A stretch of 64,000 nt of DNA from Vesta saturnalis (GCA_036346205.1 JARFJB010001598.1:1373001-1437000), one strand, 5' to 3'. Counted from the first letter of the stretch, positions 43,601 through 58,600 are shown. Program-made: numbers and translations. The notes: generated by a model from the sequence alone, not told the origin.

Positions 43601-46600
43601 CAATAAAAACTCACAGGATAGTATCCTATCAGACGATTACGGTGATCAAAAAACTGAAAGTTACTGTAACAGTTTAGAAAGTGTGCTTTCGTGTGAATCT
43701 GATTCTAAATCTGCACCTTTAGAAATACTATTTTCTTCTTACAAAAGACCGCAATGTTCAAATATTCCTACAAGTACAAGTGATATAAGCGGTTTTGGTG
43801 GAAGTTTGCCCAAAAATTACAACATACCAACTACACGATTAAAAACATCTCAAACTCAAACAGATTTTAATTTTGAAACCCCCCAAGAAATTGTTAATAA
43901 AAAAACTTGTCCTAGCTCCGATTTTCAAAAAAAATTGTTAAAATTTGAAACGTGCATTGCACAAAATGACAATTTTACTGTGCAACACACGGTTAGAGAA
44001 AATAAAAAGAAAGGTATTGCATTTTTTGTTGATGCCGAAGAAAATAAATCTAAACTCGTTAACACAAAAAAGTGTATACATTCAAGCGGTAATAAGATAC
44101 AAAAGCACACCCACGAAAAAAAGAAAGAGTTAAACAAAGAAAAACAGAATAATCAAAATTCTATGTATATTCCCAGTTTGGAAAGTAAAAATAAGCAATA
44201 CAAAAGTAAATTTTGTAATGTTTTAAATAATAAACCTGAACCTAATACTGACATTTTTGAAAGTGGAATAAAACTAATAGGTAAGTTGTTATTTTTGTAA
44301 TATATGTTAAATACACAGTACATGTTGTGTGTATGGTTAAGCTCGTCAACCGGATTTATCCCGGGAACCATCAGTGTTAGAGCACTTAATTTTTTTAATT
44401 CAACAAAAGTAAACGTGAAAAGTTTATTGAAAATATTTTCAAGTGTCTAAAATGACCGCAAGGTGGCGCAATATGGTATCCAATTAAGACAAAGTGATTT
44501 TCAGCTGAAATATCCACAATGATGTAAGTTTAAAATACCGCCACCATGATCCTTGCATAAATTAGAAATACTTCTGTTTAAAACTTTTTTTTTGTGGTTA
44601 CCATAACAACAGGGTGGGGCAACATTAATAAATGTCTGAGAAAACTGCAAACAACTTTCATTGGGTTGAACCGATTTCAAACAATTTGATATGGATTGAA
44701 AGTGTTTGTGTGTCTCTATAAAGTGACAGCTAAAGTAATTTTCACGAGTCAGAGCAGTTGCGTCACTAATATTAATACTGTCAGAGGACGCCAATGTCAG
44801 ATTGTGAAAAATAACAGTTTAACTGTAAAATCTCAGCTTCAGGGGTTATGTTTATTTTATCACAATAATAAAATTTAAGTTTTATATTTCTTTTTGAATG
44901 TGTTATTGATATTATCTCACGAGAATATTATATTGAGTTATTTCTTCATGATACTTCCAATTATACAGTAATAAAACTTATACGTCTATAGCCACAGAAC
45001 TAAAGAAATAAAATGTTATTTATTATATTCACAAGAAATTATACTAACATTAATAACAATTAATTCACAATCTCCATGCTGTCACTATCTTCATAGGTCA
45101 AATTTATTATTATTGGTGCAATAGCTGCAATATCGAATTGTTTCTCGCTCATCCACCGTCTGTCAATCTCTGCATTTGTCCGTCGTATACAATTGGACCA
45201 CTCTTCAAGAGTGAGTGTTGCTAATGATTCTTTCCATAATTAAAAATTATTATTAATAAAATTAATAATAATTTTTAATTACATATTTACCTTTGAACTT
45301 ATTCGTTCATAAGAAAACTTATAATAAATTCTTTCTATAAATTTCAACAATTTTCTATAGTTCCACCTTTTGCAGCAACTTGTGATTAAAGATGCAGTGA
45401 TATGGTGGCAAACGTAACACACAGTGCCATATTACTGAAATCAAATAACTCAGATGTTATCTATACTATTATTTCAAATAATATGGATATACTTACTCTT
45501 GACCTTTTGTAAAAGCTGTGGTTTCAACAGATCTGCCTGAAAAAAAATTTTATTGCTAATTAACCATTCCTGAATTTCTTTGTGTTTGCAGTAGTGGGAG
45601 GCTTGTTCACAACTGTACTGTGATAGGATGCATTTTCCATTACAATAACAGATAGCTCCTTTAAATTTTTAAGTAGTTGTTTCTCAAACTACCACAGGAA
45701 ATTTTTGCTGTTCATTTCACTGCAATAGTCTATTTTTGTTACTTATGAAAATATTAACTCAGCACCATCAATAGAGCCATTTTCATTACCAGCATGCAAA
45801 ATCATATACAGTCCGCGCGGCCAAAGAATGCCAGAAAGTTGGATGCGCATTCGTCCAACTTCAAGTCTCTTAAGCACGGCATGTCAGTGGCGTCGCCACC
45901 AAAAGCGCGTTCCGTTTATTATCATGTATTACACTAATTAATTATTTATTTCTGTTATTAATTTACATACGTACTTGTTAATTTAACTTTATTACAATTA
46001 TTGCAACAAGACGACAGTGAACCATTTTGTGTCGTATGTGAATTTTAAAGCTCATAATACTCAAATTTATTAGACAAATATGTATAAACAACAAATATTT
46101 TCACAATACATAGTAAAATAAATAAGTAGTTTTCTGGCGCATGTAATGCTAATGGCATTTGCTTAAATTCCATTAAAGAAATCCTAATAGTTGCCTTATA
46201 CTTTTTTGATTTTCATAAACGATTAAACTGTTGTGTTCATTTGTAATTCAAATATAAAATTTATTACTTGTCAACATGGTTATTTTTTTATTTTATAAAT
46301 GTTTAAACTATTACTGTTCATATGTAATTCAAATAAATAAAATATTAAAAAATTTCTTGTGGTTTGGTGACGAATAATTGAAAACGCGACACTGACGCCA
46401 CCGGTAATGCTTTCAGTCGCTATTGCGTTAACGAGTGCGGCCGAATGCACGAACATCCATGCACGACACGAGGCATTCTTTGGCCGTGCGGACTGTATCT
46501 GAAAATATTTTCAAATAAAAATACATGAATAAATAATAAAAAAACAAACCTTCTTCCATTCACTTTAGTTGATTTGACTGATCTCACATAAACCTATCTC

Positions 46601-49600
46601 ACATCATTATCTTGCCACGACCAAGCAACGTCTTGAAAAATCCAAGTTTCGTCAACATACACAAATTGATATAATTTTTCAGTCTGATATCGTTTATATG
46701 ATCGCACAAAATGAATACGTTTTGGAGCAATGCTGTTAATTTTCATTAAGTCCCTACGAGGATCATCTTTTTTGTATTTAAATCCCATTGAAATCACTAA
46801 TCGCCACAATAATGATAGGCTACCAGCAAACAAATATTTTTCTTTCAGTTTCACCAAAAAAATTGATAATGCTACATTTTGCTCTAAAAATATTTCATAT
46901 TAACAGTACAATAAAGAACACATTCATTGCAAATAATACATGCTTTCTTTGTACATATCGACATCACGAATCGGAACCTGCCTGGAAAGAGGCACATCAA
47001 TTATTTGTTTTTTTCGTAGCCGTTTCCTCTTTTTGGGCTAGAAATTATGCTACCCATTCTTGCCGATGACGATAGTCGATTTACAGTAGTCAAGTTGACA
47101 TTTAAAGCATTTGCCACACACTATAATGTTTTAGTTATTTACAAAACAACAAAGAGTTAATCTTTCCTTCTTTTACACACTGCAAAGGCCTCCCTTTTTA
47201 CACTCTTTCTGAAAATAATCAATCAAAGAAAGAACCATTTCCTTTGCTTGACATCTTCGGTTTCGGCATTTTTTTTTCTCAAAAGTTGTTTTCAACAAAG
47301 GAATAGTTTTGAAAAAAACTGTTTTGGCAAAACACTAACGCACATTGTAATCGTTTTATAACACAAATTTGAGACAGTACTACAAACCTTAACATGCCAA
47401 CAAAATATCAGAAAATATATGTTATGTCAAATGTCAGAAATGCTTGAGAACACCGGACAGAATTTCCAACCTAAATTAGTTCTATCTGCATTCTCTCATG
47501 CACAATAGACGGGTTCTAAAGGTGGTAATGAAACAAAGTTATGGCGCAACTGCTCTGACTTGTGAAAATTGGTATACGAATTTTATTTTAGTTTCATTTC
47601 TTTGAAGATAGGTGGCGTTGTATTGCGACTATAAAACTTTTCAATTTTTCTCCGATATTTTATATGGAAGCATAAGACTGTAGTGAGTCACTGTGGAAGT
47701 GTCTTCAATAAGGTTTCTAACTCTTTTGTTCTGAAGTTATAGCAATAAACGCAAAAAATCAGATATCCCACAAAATACCCCTTAAAAATGTATTAGGGTC
47801 CCCAATCTCATAATGAGTGAAACATATACACTAGAGCTGTGATAAACAGAATTGTGCAGCTCTTTTCATTGTGAAGTTATAGCACAAAATGCGAGCAAAG
47901 CAGGATTTTTTTTATTTTAACACAATAAGTTAAGAACACTAAATAAGTTCTTAACAGAACTCATCATAAGCTTTACTTTAAATGTTCAAAAAGTTTGCCA
48001 TCTTCATTGATGCATCGAATCAGTTTCTAGCTAATAGACGTTACTGCAGCCTCAATTTCTGTAACAGGAATGCTAAAGTGAGAATAATGAGAAGATGCGT
48101 GCACATCATAACTTTTTCATGGCGCAATTTTTTGTATATTTATATGTAATGGAAAATAACCCGCCATTAGTAGGTTAGGTGAATCAAACGATTGCACTAC
48201 CAAATTGATATCTCTAGGAATAATACGAAATGATACACACGCTTGTTCTTAAAAGAACAGTTTTTTTATAAATACAAACAAAAAATTAAGTGAGAATTAA
48301 AAATTGCAATACAATGAACCCTACTAAGGCACTGGGCAAACTTAAAGAAAAAAATAAACCCCAAATTTCAAATGTTTTTGTAGCTTTCATTCAAAATAGA
48401 ATGTGATAAATAATTAAAATCAAAAATTATTAGTAAATTTTATTAGATTTTTTCTTCAATTAACATGATTACTATGAATTTAACCAATAAAAAAAAAGAT
48501 TTTATGCAGTTGGTACAATCACCTAGTTACAAAACGTCATTGATTACGTGCATGCATCTTCTCATTATCTTTATCAATATTTTTCTAGAGGCACACAAAC
48601 ACTTTTGATCCAGATCAAATTCACAGAAGTTGGTTCAACCGAATGAAACTTGTTCACAGTTTTCTCAGTTGTCCCACCATGTTGTTATAGTAAACAGAAG
48701 AAAAGATTCCTACAAAAGTATTTCTAATTTATACGAGAATCATGTGGTGGTATTTTAAACTTACATCATTGTGACCATTTCAGCAGTTTTTCTTAATTGC
48801 TCCAACTTGCGGTCATTTTAGGCATTTAAAAATATTTTCAATAAGCTTTTCAAGTTTGCTTTTGTTGAAACAAAACAAATTCAGAGAGCTAACACTGACA
48901 GTTTCTGAGATAAATTCTGTCGGCAGGCTTAACCATACACCAGGTACAACATTACACTTTTAGTAACTTGTCAGTAATCAATTGAGCTTAGTTCACTGTG
49001 AGACACAAAAGTATCTTAACTTTTTATTTTGTAATAATAAAATTTAGAACGCTCTAATGAATGAATAAAGCAAATTTACTTATCACACCTCACAAATTTC
49101 TTTATCTCAGTCCCTATTAAATGGGTATTAACTATTTTTTCAAAAGATGTGGTTTCTGCCTCGGCAATCACCATCATTGTGGTAATTTTAAATACATCTG
49201 TGATGGCAAAAAAAAATTACTACTATTATAGTATATGTATTTACTTAATTGAGTTTACTTGTACATTATATTTAATTAAAAACGTTTTGCCAGTTTTCAA
49301 TTGGCATCCAGGGTATTTTCCAAAGGAAATTGTTATTGAAACTACTAACCGTTAAATAGCACTCCTGCTAATATAAACATTCATGTCTATTATTCAGTAT
49401 AGTTGTAAAATTGAGATTTTCCTTTTTGGCAGCATTTTAGCTAATGTTAATCTTTCTGAGGCCGATCTGATCATCTGATGAGACAACTTCATTTAGATAT
49501 ATTTCGACACAATTTTTAATGCTTAACAATAACCCAAAGAGAAAATTTAAAAGTCTCAACCATTCAACAGGTTTGTGTCCACACACACATATACATGGAA

Positions 49601-52600
49601 AAAATGATTTTAACTGTGACGAAAAAGTTTTTTTTTTTTAGTATTAAGAGATTTGAGTAAGAGCCTGTGTTGGTAGAGATACAAAGTTTGAATTTGTTTT
49701 AAAAACAAAAGCAGTGTTTTTGAAAAGTGGAAAGTTAGTGATGAGTGACGTTACGGAACAAGAGCATATCTGCAAATCAATATTGTTAAGAACAGAAACG
49801 TGAGGGCTGATTAATTATGTAACTAACAGAAAAACTGATAACATAAGGGCGATATTGCATGAACACATACTAGCTATTGCAAGGTAAACGCGCATAATTA
49901 ATTACAGCGCGGTAACGTTAAGGTAAAACTGTAAAATCAGTTGAAATGCCCTAAATAAAGTGCCCCTACGGTAAGTGGACGTATTACACACGGGCCAGTG
50001 CAATTTAGAGTCGAATAGGATTAAATGAATGTTTGGAAAGGTCATGAGAAACTTCTAAGTGTTTAATAGTTTTCATTGGTAAGAAGTATAAAACGAAAGT
50101 GAGAACAGGAGCAAAGATTCAAAGGACATGCACAATCGAAGGGAAGTTCAAGATTAGATAAGTACTAATAACAAATAAGTAACGTAGAAATAATTAGCAT
50201 TTTCTCCGCAAAATTTTGCGTTTAAACTTGCATTTAATGATGATAATAAAACGCATAATAAATTAAATACACAAGTATACATGTAAATGGACAATATTAG
50301 TGTGGACTGCTAGACTGCCTAAAAAAATGAAAACCTTAAAATAAAATTCTGGCTCTGTTATTTCTTTCCACGCAAATTTACCTTCATATAAAAAAAATCA
50401 TCGAAATGCGTCAAGCGGTTGTCTCGCAATCTGCGTGAACTAAATGACCCGATTATTTTGATATATAAGACATTGTTAGGTTAGAATAAGTGATAAGAAA
50501 ATTTCAATTTCATAATCAAATCGAATTTTATGAACGAATAGCGACATCTATTCCACAAAACGGCGTTAAGCCAGCGCCCGCCTGGACCTGAGATGAACTA
50601 AGCAACCTAAGAGCAGATAACTAGACTAAACGACGCTAAGCCCGCTGGTAGATAGCCAACATATCACACAAGAGCTAGCGGGTTGCAGCACATCAGAGAA
50701 GAAACACTATAAACGAAACAGTAAGGGGGAGTGCAGATACAATTAACTACGAGAACAAAGAAAATTATAGAAACACTGAAAAGAGAGGTACAAAATGGCA
50801 GAATTACTAAGTAAAATTAGCAATAAGCTTGAAGAAATGGACGAAAGGAATAAACGTATCGAAACAAAAATAGATGCCTTGCAAATAGAAATACAAAACG
50901 TGAAAAGTGAGAATCAAAAACTTAAAGAATTGAATGGAAAACTGAACAAAAATTATAAAACAACATTTGAATGGAAGCACTGGAGAAAGAATTACGCAAA
51001 AACAAATTAATCATACAAAGAACGGAGGAAGACGACAGTGAACAGGAACTAGCAGTGATGGAAGAAATAAGAAACATACTAAGCAAAATGGAAATAACAT
51101 TAAATATGGAAAGTGAACTCCGAGGAATTAAAAGAATAAGTAGGAAATCACAAGAACCAGGGAAAAATAGACCGGTGATGATAGAATTTAACTCATGGAA
51201 CAAGAAAATATAAGTCCTTAAAGCAGCCCATAAATTAAAAGGGACAGATATTTGGATATTCTAAGACTATACAAAACAGGTACAAGAACAAAGAAGAATA
51301 TTAATAGAATATTTGAAAGATGCGAGAGCAAATAACCGTAAGGCAAATGTTATTGGCAATAAACTAATAGTAGAAGGAGAGTACTACACGCTTAGACAAT
51401 TACAACAGCAAGAAAAGGGCGGGTTAAGAAACGAGAACGAAGATGCGAAAAGCAAGAAATGTTGACACAACAGATCATCGGATAAACAAACCAAGCACAG
51501 AGAAAACATTAATAAGAGTGGCACAAGTAGCGGAAAAACAAAGCAATCCAGAAGCAAGACTATATGGACACAAAGCGTGTTAGCAGGGTTTCCAACGGAG
51601 AAGAACGAAACCAAACCTAAAAGCTAAATACGCAAATAGGAACCGGTGGAAATAAAAAGATGAAGACAATGGCGAGGAAATGGGAAAAGAGCAAGAAGAC
51701 AAGAAAGAATCAAAATAAACCAAGATTTGGAACATGGAACATAAAAACACTATTATAAATAAGGAAGGGAAGATGGAAGAGGTAAATAGGGAAATGCAAA
51801 GATAAAAAATATATATACTAGCACTACAAGAGGTAAGATGGAGATATGAAGGTCAATGGATAAAGAAAAATACTCAATACTGTATGAACAACGTTCATGA
51901 TAAATAAAAAATTTAGAAAACGATTATTGGAATTCACGAAAATAAATGACAGCTTATCATATCTAAGAGTAAAAAACCAGATAGCAAATATATCTTTAAT
52001 AAACGCAGATGCACCGACTGAAGTAGCAAAAACTGAAGAAAAGGACACATTTTACGAAGCGATAGAAGGAGAATGCGAGAATATCCCAAAGTCTGACACG
52101 CTAATATTGCTAGGGGATCTGAACGCACTAATAGGAATGAAGAACACATATGAAATGTAGCAGGCAAAGAAACGCTACCATGAAAGAAGTAACAACAATG
52201 GAGTAAGGCTAAGTAACCTACCAGAAGAATGTTTATAGCAAGCACGAAATACAAACATAAAGAAGAACATAAAATCACAGGAACAAGACCAGGGCAGACC
52301 GAAGGAAATCAAATAGACCACATCCTAATCAAGAAGAAAAGAGAAAGGATAATTGAAGATGTGAGATCCTTCAGAGGAACCAGTGTTAATAAGGACCACC
52401 ACCTAGTAATAGCTAAAGCAAAGTTAAGGCCGGTAAAGGAAAATAAAACCAAAAGAATAACAAAAAAATGGAGTGTTGGAAGTTTAAGTAAGGAAGAAAA
52501 TGAAAGAAAGTTGCAAGAAGAAATCAGAAGGCAAATAGGAAGGAGAAACGAAAACGAAAGCGTAGAAGACGAATGAGAAAACATAAAAACCGCAATAATC

Positions 52601-55600
52601 GAAGTATTAGAAAAAACATAAAGAGGAAACAAATAGAGAAGAATAATTGGTTTTATGATGAATGCGATGAAATGATAATGGAAAAAAGAGAAACAACTAA
52701 GAAACTGAAATGGCTAGAAGAAAGTATGGACGAGTTAGAAAAGGACAATAAGAATAATAAAAAAATATATAGACAAATAAGACAGCAAACAAGGAAGAAG
52801 GCAATAATAGGAATAAATAAAAAACAGTTGCAAGAATACATAGAGTACGAGGAAACAGAAGAAGGCGTTAGTGGAGATGAAGAATCAAATAACATGCAAG
52901 GAAAAACAGTGGAAAAACTAACACAAGAGGAAATAAGTAATATAGACAAAAAAAAAATGGAAAAGCACCAGGGACGTACACAGTGAAAGAATATATGAGC
53001 TACTAGTGGCGGTATGGGAAAAAGAAGCAATGTCTGAAGAATGGAGATTAGGGATTATAATGCCCATACCAAAAAAATGGAGATCTATCAAAGTGCGACA
53101 ATTATAGCAGAATAACACTACTAAATATAGTGTACATAGTGCTATCATGAATAATACTAAAAAGACTGAATAAATACATACAAAGGGAGATAGGAGAATA
53201 CCAAAATGGATTCAAGAAAAGAAAATCTACAGTGCTAAAGTAGATGATAGAAAGAGAGGTTGACCTGCATATATTGTATATAGACTTTAGGCAAGCATTT
53301 GACAGCCTAGAGAGGAAAATGATAATGGAAGGCATATCAACATTAGAAATACCAAACAAGTTAAAGAACATAATTAAAATGACAATGGAGGAAACAAAAA
53401 CAGTTGTAATAACACAAGAAGGATTAACAAACCCAGTGAAACAAACAAATGAGTAAGACAAGGAGTTGGCCTATTTAACATAGCATTAGAAGGAGTAATG
53501 CGAAATTGTAAAATAACCTGATCCATAATACAAAAGTCGGTAATTGCGTATGCCGACTACATCGCAGTAGTGACAAGAGGAAAAAGAAGCCTGGACGAAA
53601 TAACAAAGGAATTACATGATGAAGCACGAAAAAGAGGATTAACCAAAAGAAAACCAAAAATATGAAAATTAGTAAAAAAACAGACATTAAAAAATAAACC
53701 AGAAATAGAGATAGCAAACATAAATACGAGCAAGTTCAAACCTTCAAATACCTTGGAACAGTAATAAGTAGCAAAAACGAGAGAAGCATAGAAATAGAAC
53801 AAAGAATAAAATCAGAACACAAAGCATAACATAGATTTAAACAAATTATGAAAAGTGGACAGATAACAAAGGAAACAAAGATGAGAGTATACAAGCACCA
53901 GCAGTACTATACGCAAGTGAAACCATGTGCATTACAAATAAAGATGCAGAAAAATTGAACGAAAGATAATTAGAATGTATACCAATGAAGATAAATGAAG
54001 AACTATATATAGGATCAACACACCAAGAGATAGACGACATTAAAATGATGAAATATAGCAATAGAGATTAAAGCCAGAAGAATACGATGGTATGGGCATG
54101 TAAACAGAAAAGAGGAAGAGTCATTTACAAAGAAGATAATGAAATGAAATCCACAAGAAACGAGAGCAAAGGGTAGACCGAAAACCATGAGAATTAATAA
54201 ATGGCGAGAAAAAATGAGAGACATGGAAAATATGAAGAAAAATAGCGGAAGAGGCAAGGAAACACCTGTTAAAGAATAATGGAGAAGAGCGACGAATCAC
54301 CCCGCTAATAAAAGTCAGAAGAGACCCCACAGGAGGGGCATTAATTCCACAATGGAATGTATAGCCAGATGATAATAATAAATAAGAGATTTGAGTATAT
54401 TTATATTCGCCAGTAGCTTATTGAGAATGGGTGTTGATGTAAATTTTAGTTTAGCGGTTGGTGTATAATAAAATACATGAATTGGCTATTAGACAAAAGG
54501 GCGCCACCTTATTTGTATGTATAAATAACGGTATAGTCACAAAATACACAACCAATCAGTAGGAAACTCAAAAATAAGGAAACAAATTGGTTACCTTCCG
54601 ATGTACCTTTTCTCTAAGGATGCCCCTGGAGTTGTGCTGAAATGTTGCTTTACTTTAAACAAAACAAAAAAAAAAACTTATGTACTGTTATTATTTTACA
54701 CTAATTTAATTATTTTCCCTAACATGTTTCGCATTCAAAAAAGGGCAGCTTGGAATTCATAAAACAAGGAAAAAACAAGACAAATTAATAATGCTGCTAC
54801 CGCTTCCGGTATTCAATATCAATATTTAAAAGAGCACCATTAAATTACGACTTCCGCCGTAAGCATATTATACGTAGATCGTAAACAGGGGTTGGTGTGA
54901 ACTGCTCACAATAAAACATAATAAATTTAACAACAACCATCTATTCAAGAGTTAAGCAACAGTTTTACTCTATAGTAAACTATTTGAGGAAGGAATTCCG
55001 TAAATTTACCCGTTTTCTAAATAAACTCTAGAAGTGTATTAGCAAACATTAGAACAACAAAGTTTACGAAAGTATTGGTATTTGAATGTTAATTAAAAAT
55101 AAAATATTTACGGCTGCTCTTATGGCGTTACAATAAATAGAAAAACAGAATGTATAGCTTTAATTCTGGGCTGTGCGTTGAAATACGATATACGGAATTG
55201 CCTTATTAACGATGATTGATTTTTGCAAGATTTGTATTAGCAATACTGTTACCACCAAAAACGATCTAACCTTAGGCATAATTTATAAATTGACGGAAGT
55301 ATGTTTATATGTATCTAACCACTCACACTGGGGGTGAAGAAATGCGATAAAAGCACAAGCATAAATACCAATGTAAAAACTTTATACAATAAAATCACAG
55401 GCCTAACATTATTGCGTGATGCCATCCGTTATCGAACCTGTACACCATAGCATATGTTAAAACTGTACAGCTTTTACTGTAGGTTCTCGACGGGGTCGAT
55501 ATGATTCTCCTTAAAGACGTTGATAGTTCCACCCCAACTCGCATTGATTTTGCTAGTGGAAATGCTTTGCGTTTCAATTCTAATGTTCTGGTACAAATGT

Positions 55601-58600
55601 AAAAAAATGAAATGCTTCTTTTATTTGCTAATAACAGACAGTTTGAAACTTATATTGTGAGATTGAGGCAACACAAGTTTGCAATACCGAAAATTCGACA
55701 GTATATTGCAGCTAAATGCGATAATGAAATGCAGGTAATACGGACATCGTCGAGGGTTGTACTTAATTAATTGAACGTAAGTAAATGCACAACTTATTAT
55801 AGTGCACAGTTTTTAAATTATACAATATTTCTTTAGGATTCATCGATGTTTTAAATTGCTACCTAAGTACACTATTTTTTTCAATAACGTTAAACTAAAG
55901 GTGGGCGCGTTGATCTTCACGAAAAAATAATTCCAAATGGTACATTTATTCAAAAGCGTAAAGTTCGAATTTACTCCAATAGTAGAAATTAATCACTTCA
56001 GTAACACGAAACTTCTTGGAACCTATCACATTAAATCACAACCGGAACAAGTCTACAATTTTCACGACGGCGTTTAAATGTTTATCTTCTAATATCCACT
56101 ATACATGCAGAAAAGTAAGATAAGTTTATGCGTCAACCAGATTTATAAATGTGAACTTGCCTGTTCGCGCTGGACCAACTACGATACCAGGAAATGCAGC
56201 ATTCTCCTACTCTTTAATCTTTTAATGAAACTATATTTAATTATTGACCAATGAGAAAGCTAAATAAAAAACGCTAATGTAATAAATTAGACGAGATCTT
56301 CATTCGGCTCCACGCTGCTAAACTAAGAATAAATTTCTGAGATAACGGAAAACGCTTTATCTCACAATGTAACCTGCGACTAATTTAATATAAAAGATAA
56401 AACTTAATGCTCTGCCATCATAATGTACCAAATAAATTCTTCGATACTTCAAAGAAAATTTAACCAGCACATCGAATATTCCTTTATAAGGCCGACTATA
56501 AATTACATAATTTTACAACAAGACTACCTAACTTCGGTACCAAACAAGGTACCAAACAAACAGTCGCATTATTTACGGTTCCGTCAAAAGAATTTAGTAA
56601 ACTTAGTCAACACATCCGCGAGTAATGCAACATTGTGCAATAGCAGTACATTATTTATTTTGTTTGTGAAGCTAATCAAACAGTAATTGGCAAGAATTTT
56701 GTTGCAAGCTATTTTGTTTTAATAACATAAAACATACATTTACGGTCTAAGATATAAATTTAATGATCGGTTTTCCCAAATAGTTCAGTGGAGACGTCGG
56801 TTACAAGTATTCATTGAAAATCTAAAGGGTATTAGCGAGTATACGGCGGCCTATGATGCCTGAATACAGGTTAGAAGAGCGATCGGCGGTACGAGAACGG
56901 TTAAATTTTCAGGAAATAGAATGAATAAATTGAACTGTTGGCTCTGTAATCGGAAAAGTAACAAAAAAAAAAATTTATTTGCCGGATGGTAATAAAAAAA
57001 CTGAATTTTATAAATCGGTATTTATAGTATCTAAAAAATTGTGTAAAGAAAAGAATCAACCGGACACTATTAAAACGTTAGATAAAATAATATAGACAGT
57101 ATTTTATTATTAGAATACAATACCGTTTTGTTCACTGAATATTATTTTATATACATAATTCGGTTGATTTGAGGTCATAAAGTTTTTAGTTATAAGCCGA
57201 AATTAATTGTGAAATTCTTTTCTTTTAATTAAGTACTTGTGTCTCACAGTGAAAATGCCTGAACAATAAATTTCTGTATGGCTTCATGCCCAATAACCAT
57301 AAAACGTTGGTTTTATATACTTGATATAAACATGTATAGTATTCTTCTTGTGCACAATTTAGACAATAAACAAATTGAATATATTTAAAAAATAATTGTT
57401 TAATCACGTAATTGGAAATTAGGAAAAAGTAACGAAAACAACATTTTCGTACTCACTGAGAAGAACTCTACTTGCAATCGTAATCAAATTCAAGAAACAT
57501 CGAGTCTTGACAGACATTTATTTACAAAAAATCTTTTTGAAACTGATCGAGTTGCGCATAAACCTCCAAAAGGTGTACGTAGAAATAGTTCTAAATCACG
57601 CAAAAGTAGAACAACTTATGAATATATTCGTAAAGAAGATTTTCTTAAAAAAATGAATAATGTTCAAAATTCTAAAAATAATTGTTCTGATATAGAAAAT
57701 CAAGCTGATTCAATTGAGAATACGTTAGAGATAAGTTATAAAGAAAAGAATTTGGAACGTGATTGTGAGCAGGGAAATGTCCGAATGGAAGAAACTGATA
57801 TTTTACATGAACTTTACGATAGTTTGGATAAAATAGATTTTAATCCCAAAATTGATTATGATTCACTTGAAGTGAACATAAATCGTGTGCCTGCTGATGA
57901 AAAAATGTTAGATAGCCTTGAGTATAATTCGAGGAATGTTTGGGAGCCTAGTTTTAATTGGAAGAATAAGCGTGATTTTGATATAACCGCTTTAGAAAAT
58001 TTTACTCACGGAGTTGATAGAATACAATCTTCTCTTGAGAATATTAAGATTTTGAACGAAATACAGAGAACTGTTAATAAAATTAATTGTTTAGTTGATA
58101 TATTCAAACAAAATATGTATTGTGGCAAAGTTAGAACGCTTTCACAGATGTACGAGACTTTGACCAATTCTCAAAGCTACTACAACGATTTCCGTAAAGA
58201 GGCTAGATCGTGCTCTAAATTTAGAAGGCGCAATTTGAGTTTGCCTAATTTTGTGGAACGAAGATTGAATGTTGTTAATATTGAGAACTGTAAACACAGT
58301 TTGGACAATACTAAAAATAAGACTGATGACGTTTGTAAAGATAGTAATATTGCAAAAGTGTGTGAGAAACTGTGTACGGAGGATAGGAATTCATCAAAGG
58401 TGGACCAAGGTGATTAAAAATATTGATGTCAGCATGAGCAATGTAAAAACGCTATGTGAATCGTTGGTGCCTGCAGAAGCAAAGTCAATTTTTTCCTGTA
58501 TAGATAATTTTCCTCAGTTGCACGTAATTTTTTTCCTCTTACCTCTGTTTTGTTTTCAAACTCTAAACTTTAATATTAATTTAACAAACGTATGTTGTTC

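Larger units (their letters stand above)
45062..47290 (-). pseudogene. DDE transposase copy 2, interrupted by a MITE
   Basis: Minus strand: AKEMVLSLIDYFQKECKKGG near 47250, SMGFKYKKDDPRRDLMKINS and YQFVYVDETWIFQD (first D) at 46790-46640, an intron-like gap (gtttgt...ttttcag), then ILHAGNEN at 45800, SVIVMENASYHS at about 45640 (second D changed to E), LRLPPYHC at 45400, and EEWSNCIRRTNAEIDRRWMS near 45200, ending with an acidic tail at 45062. The block order and the intron position match the copy at 16.9-18.4 kb. Multiple stops. Confidence 0.8.
44733..47570 (-). mobile_element. Inner DDE transposon (copy 2 of the 17 kb family)
   Basis: Inverted ends AATTTTCACGAGTCAGAGCA (about 44737) and the complement of AATTTTCACAAGTCAGAGCA (ending about 47566), about 27 bases similar. 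It encloses a minus-strand transposase pseudogene and is itself inserted in the left part of the outer element. Confidence 0.82.
44325..48950 (-). mobile_element. Outer long-TIR transposon hosting nested insertions
   Basis: Left arm about 44325-44722 starts GTGTATGGTTAAGC; right arm about 48575-48950 ends with its complement GCTTAACCATACAC. The arms share CAGTGTTAG, TTGCGGTCATTTTA-type and GTGTTTGTGTG blocks over about 400 bases. A minus-strand C-terminal transposase scrap near 48090-47960 reads HFSIPVTEIEAAVTSIS, LIRCINEDGKLFEHLK, so the host element coded an IS630/Tc1-like enzyme. The inner element at 44733-47570 interrupts it. Confidence 0.8.
50565..54385 (+). mobile_element. Nearly full-length decayed LINE (non-LTR retrotransposon)
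   Basis: A GC-richer 5' leader (GCGTTAAGCCAGCGCCCGCC at 50571) precedes ORF1 at 50795. ORF2 pieces run from about 51720 to 54360, and the copy ends in GATAATAATAAATAAG at 54370-54385 rather than a plain poly-A. The tail and the C-terminal RRIRWYGHVNR-type text are like insect LINEs with an AP-endonuclease and an RT of the RTE/jockey-like group; clade not fixed. ORF2 is broken by many stops. Confidence 0.85.

Noticed and set aside
49474..49515. CTGATGA as another hammerhead core
   Set aside because: No stem II pairing and no GAAA at the right distance.
51384..54330. Several 70-125 codon minus-strand hydrophobic frames
   Set aside because: Antisense shadows of the A-rich LINE ORF2.
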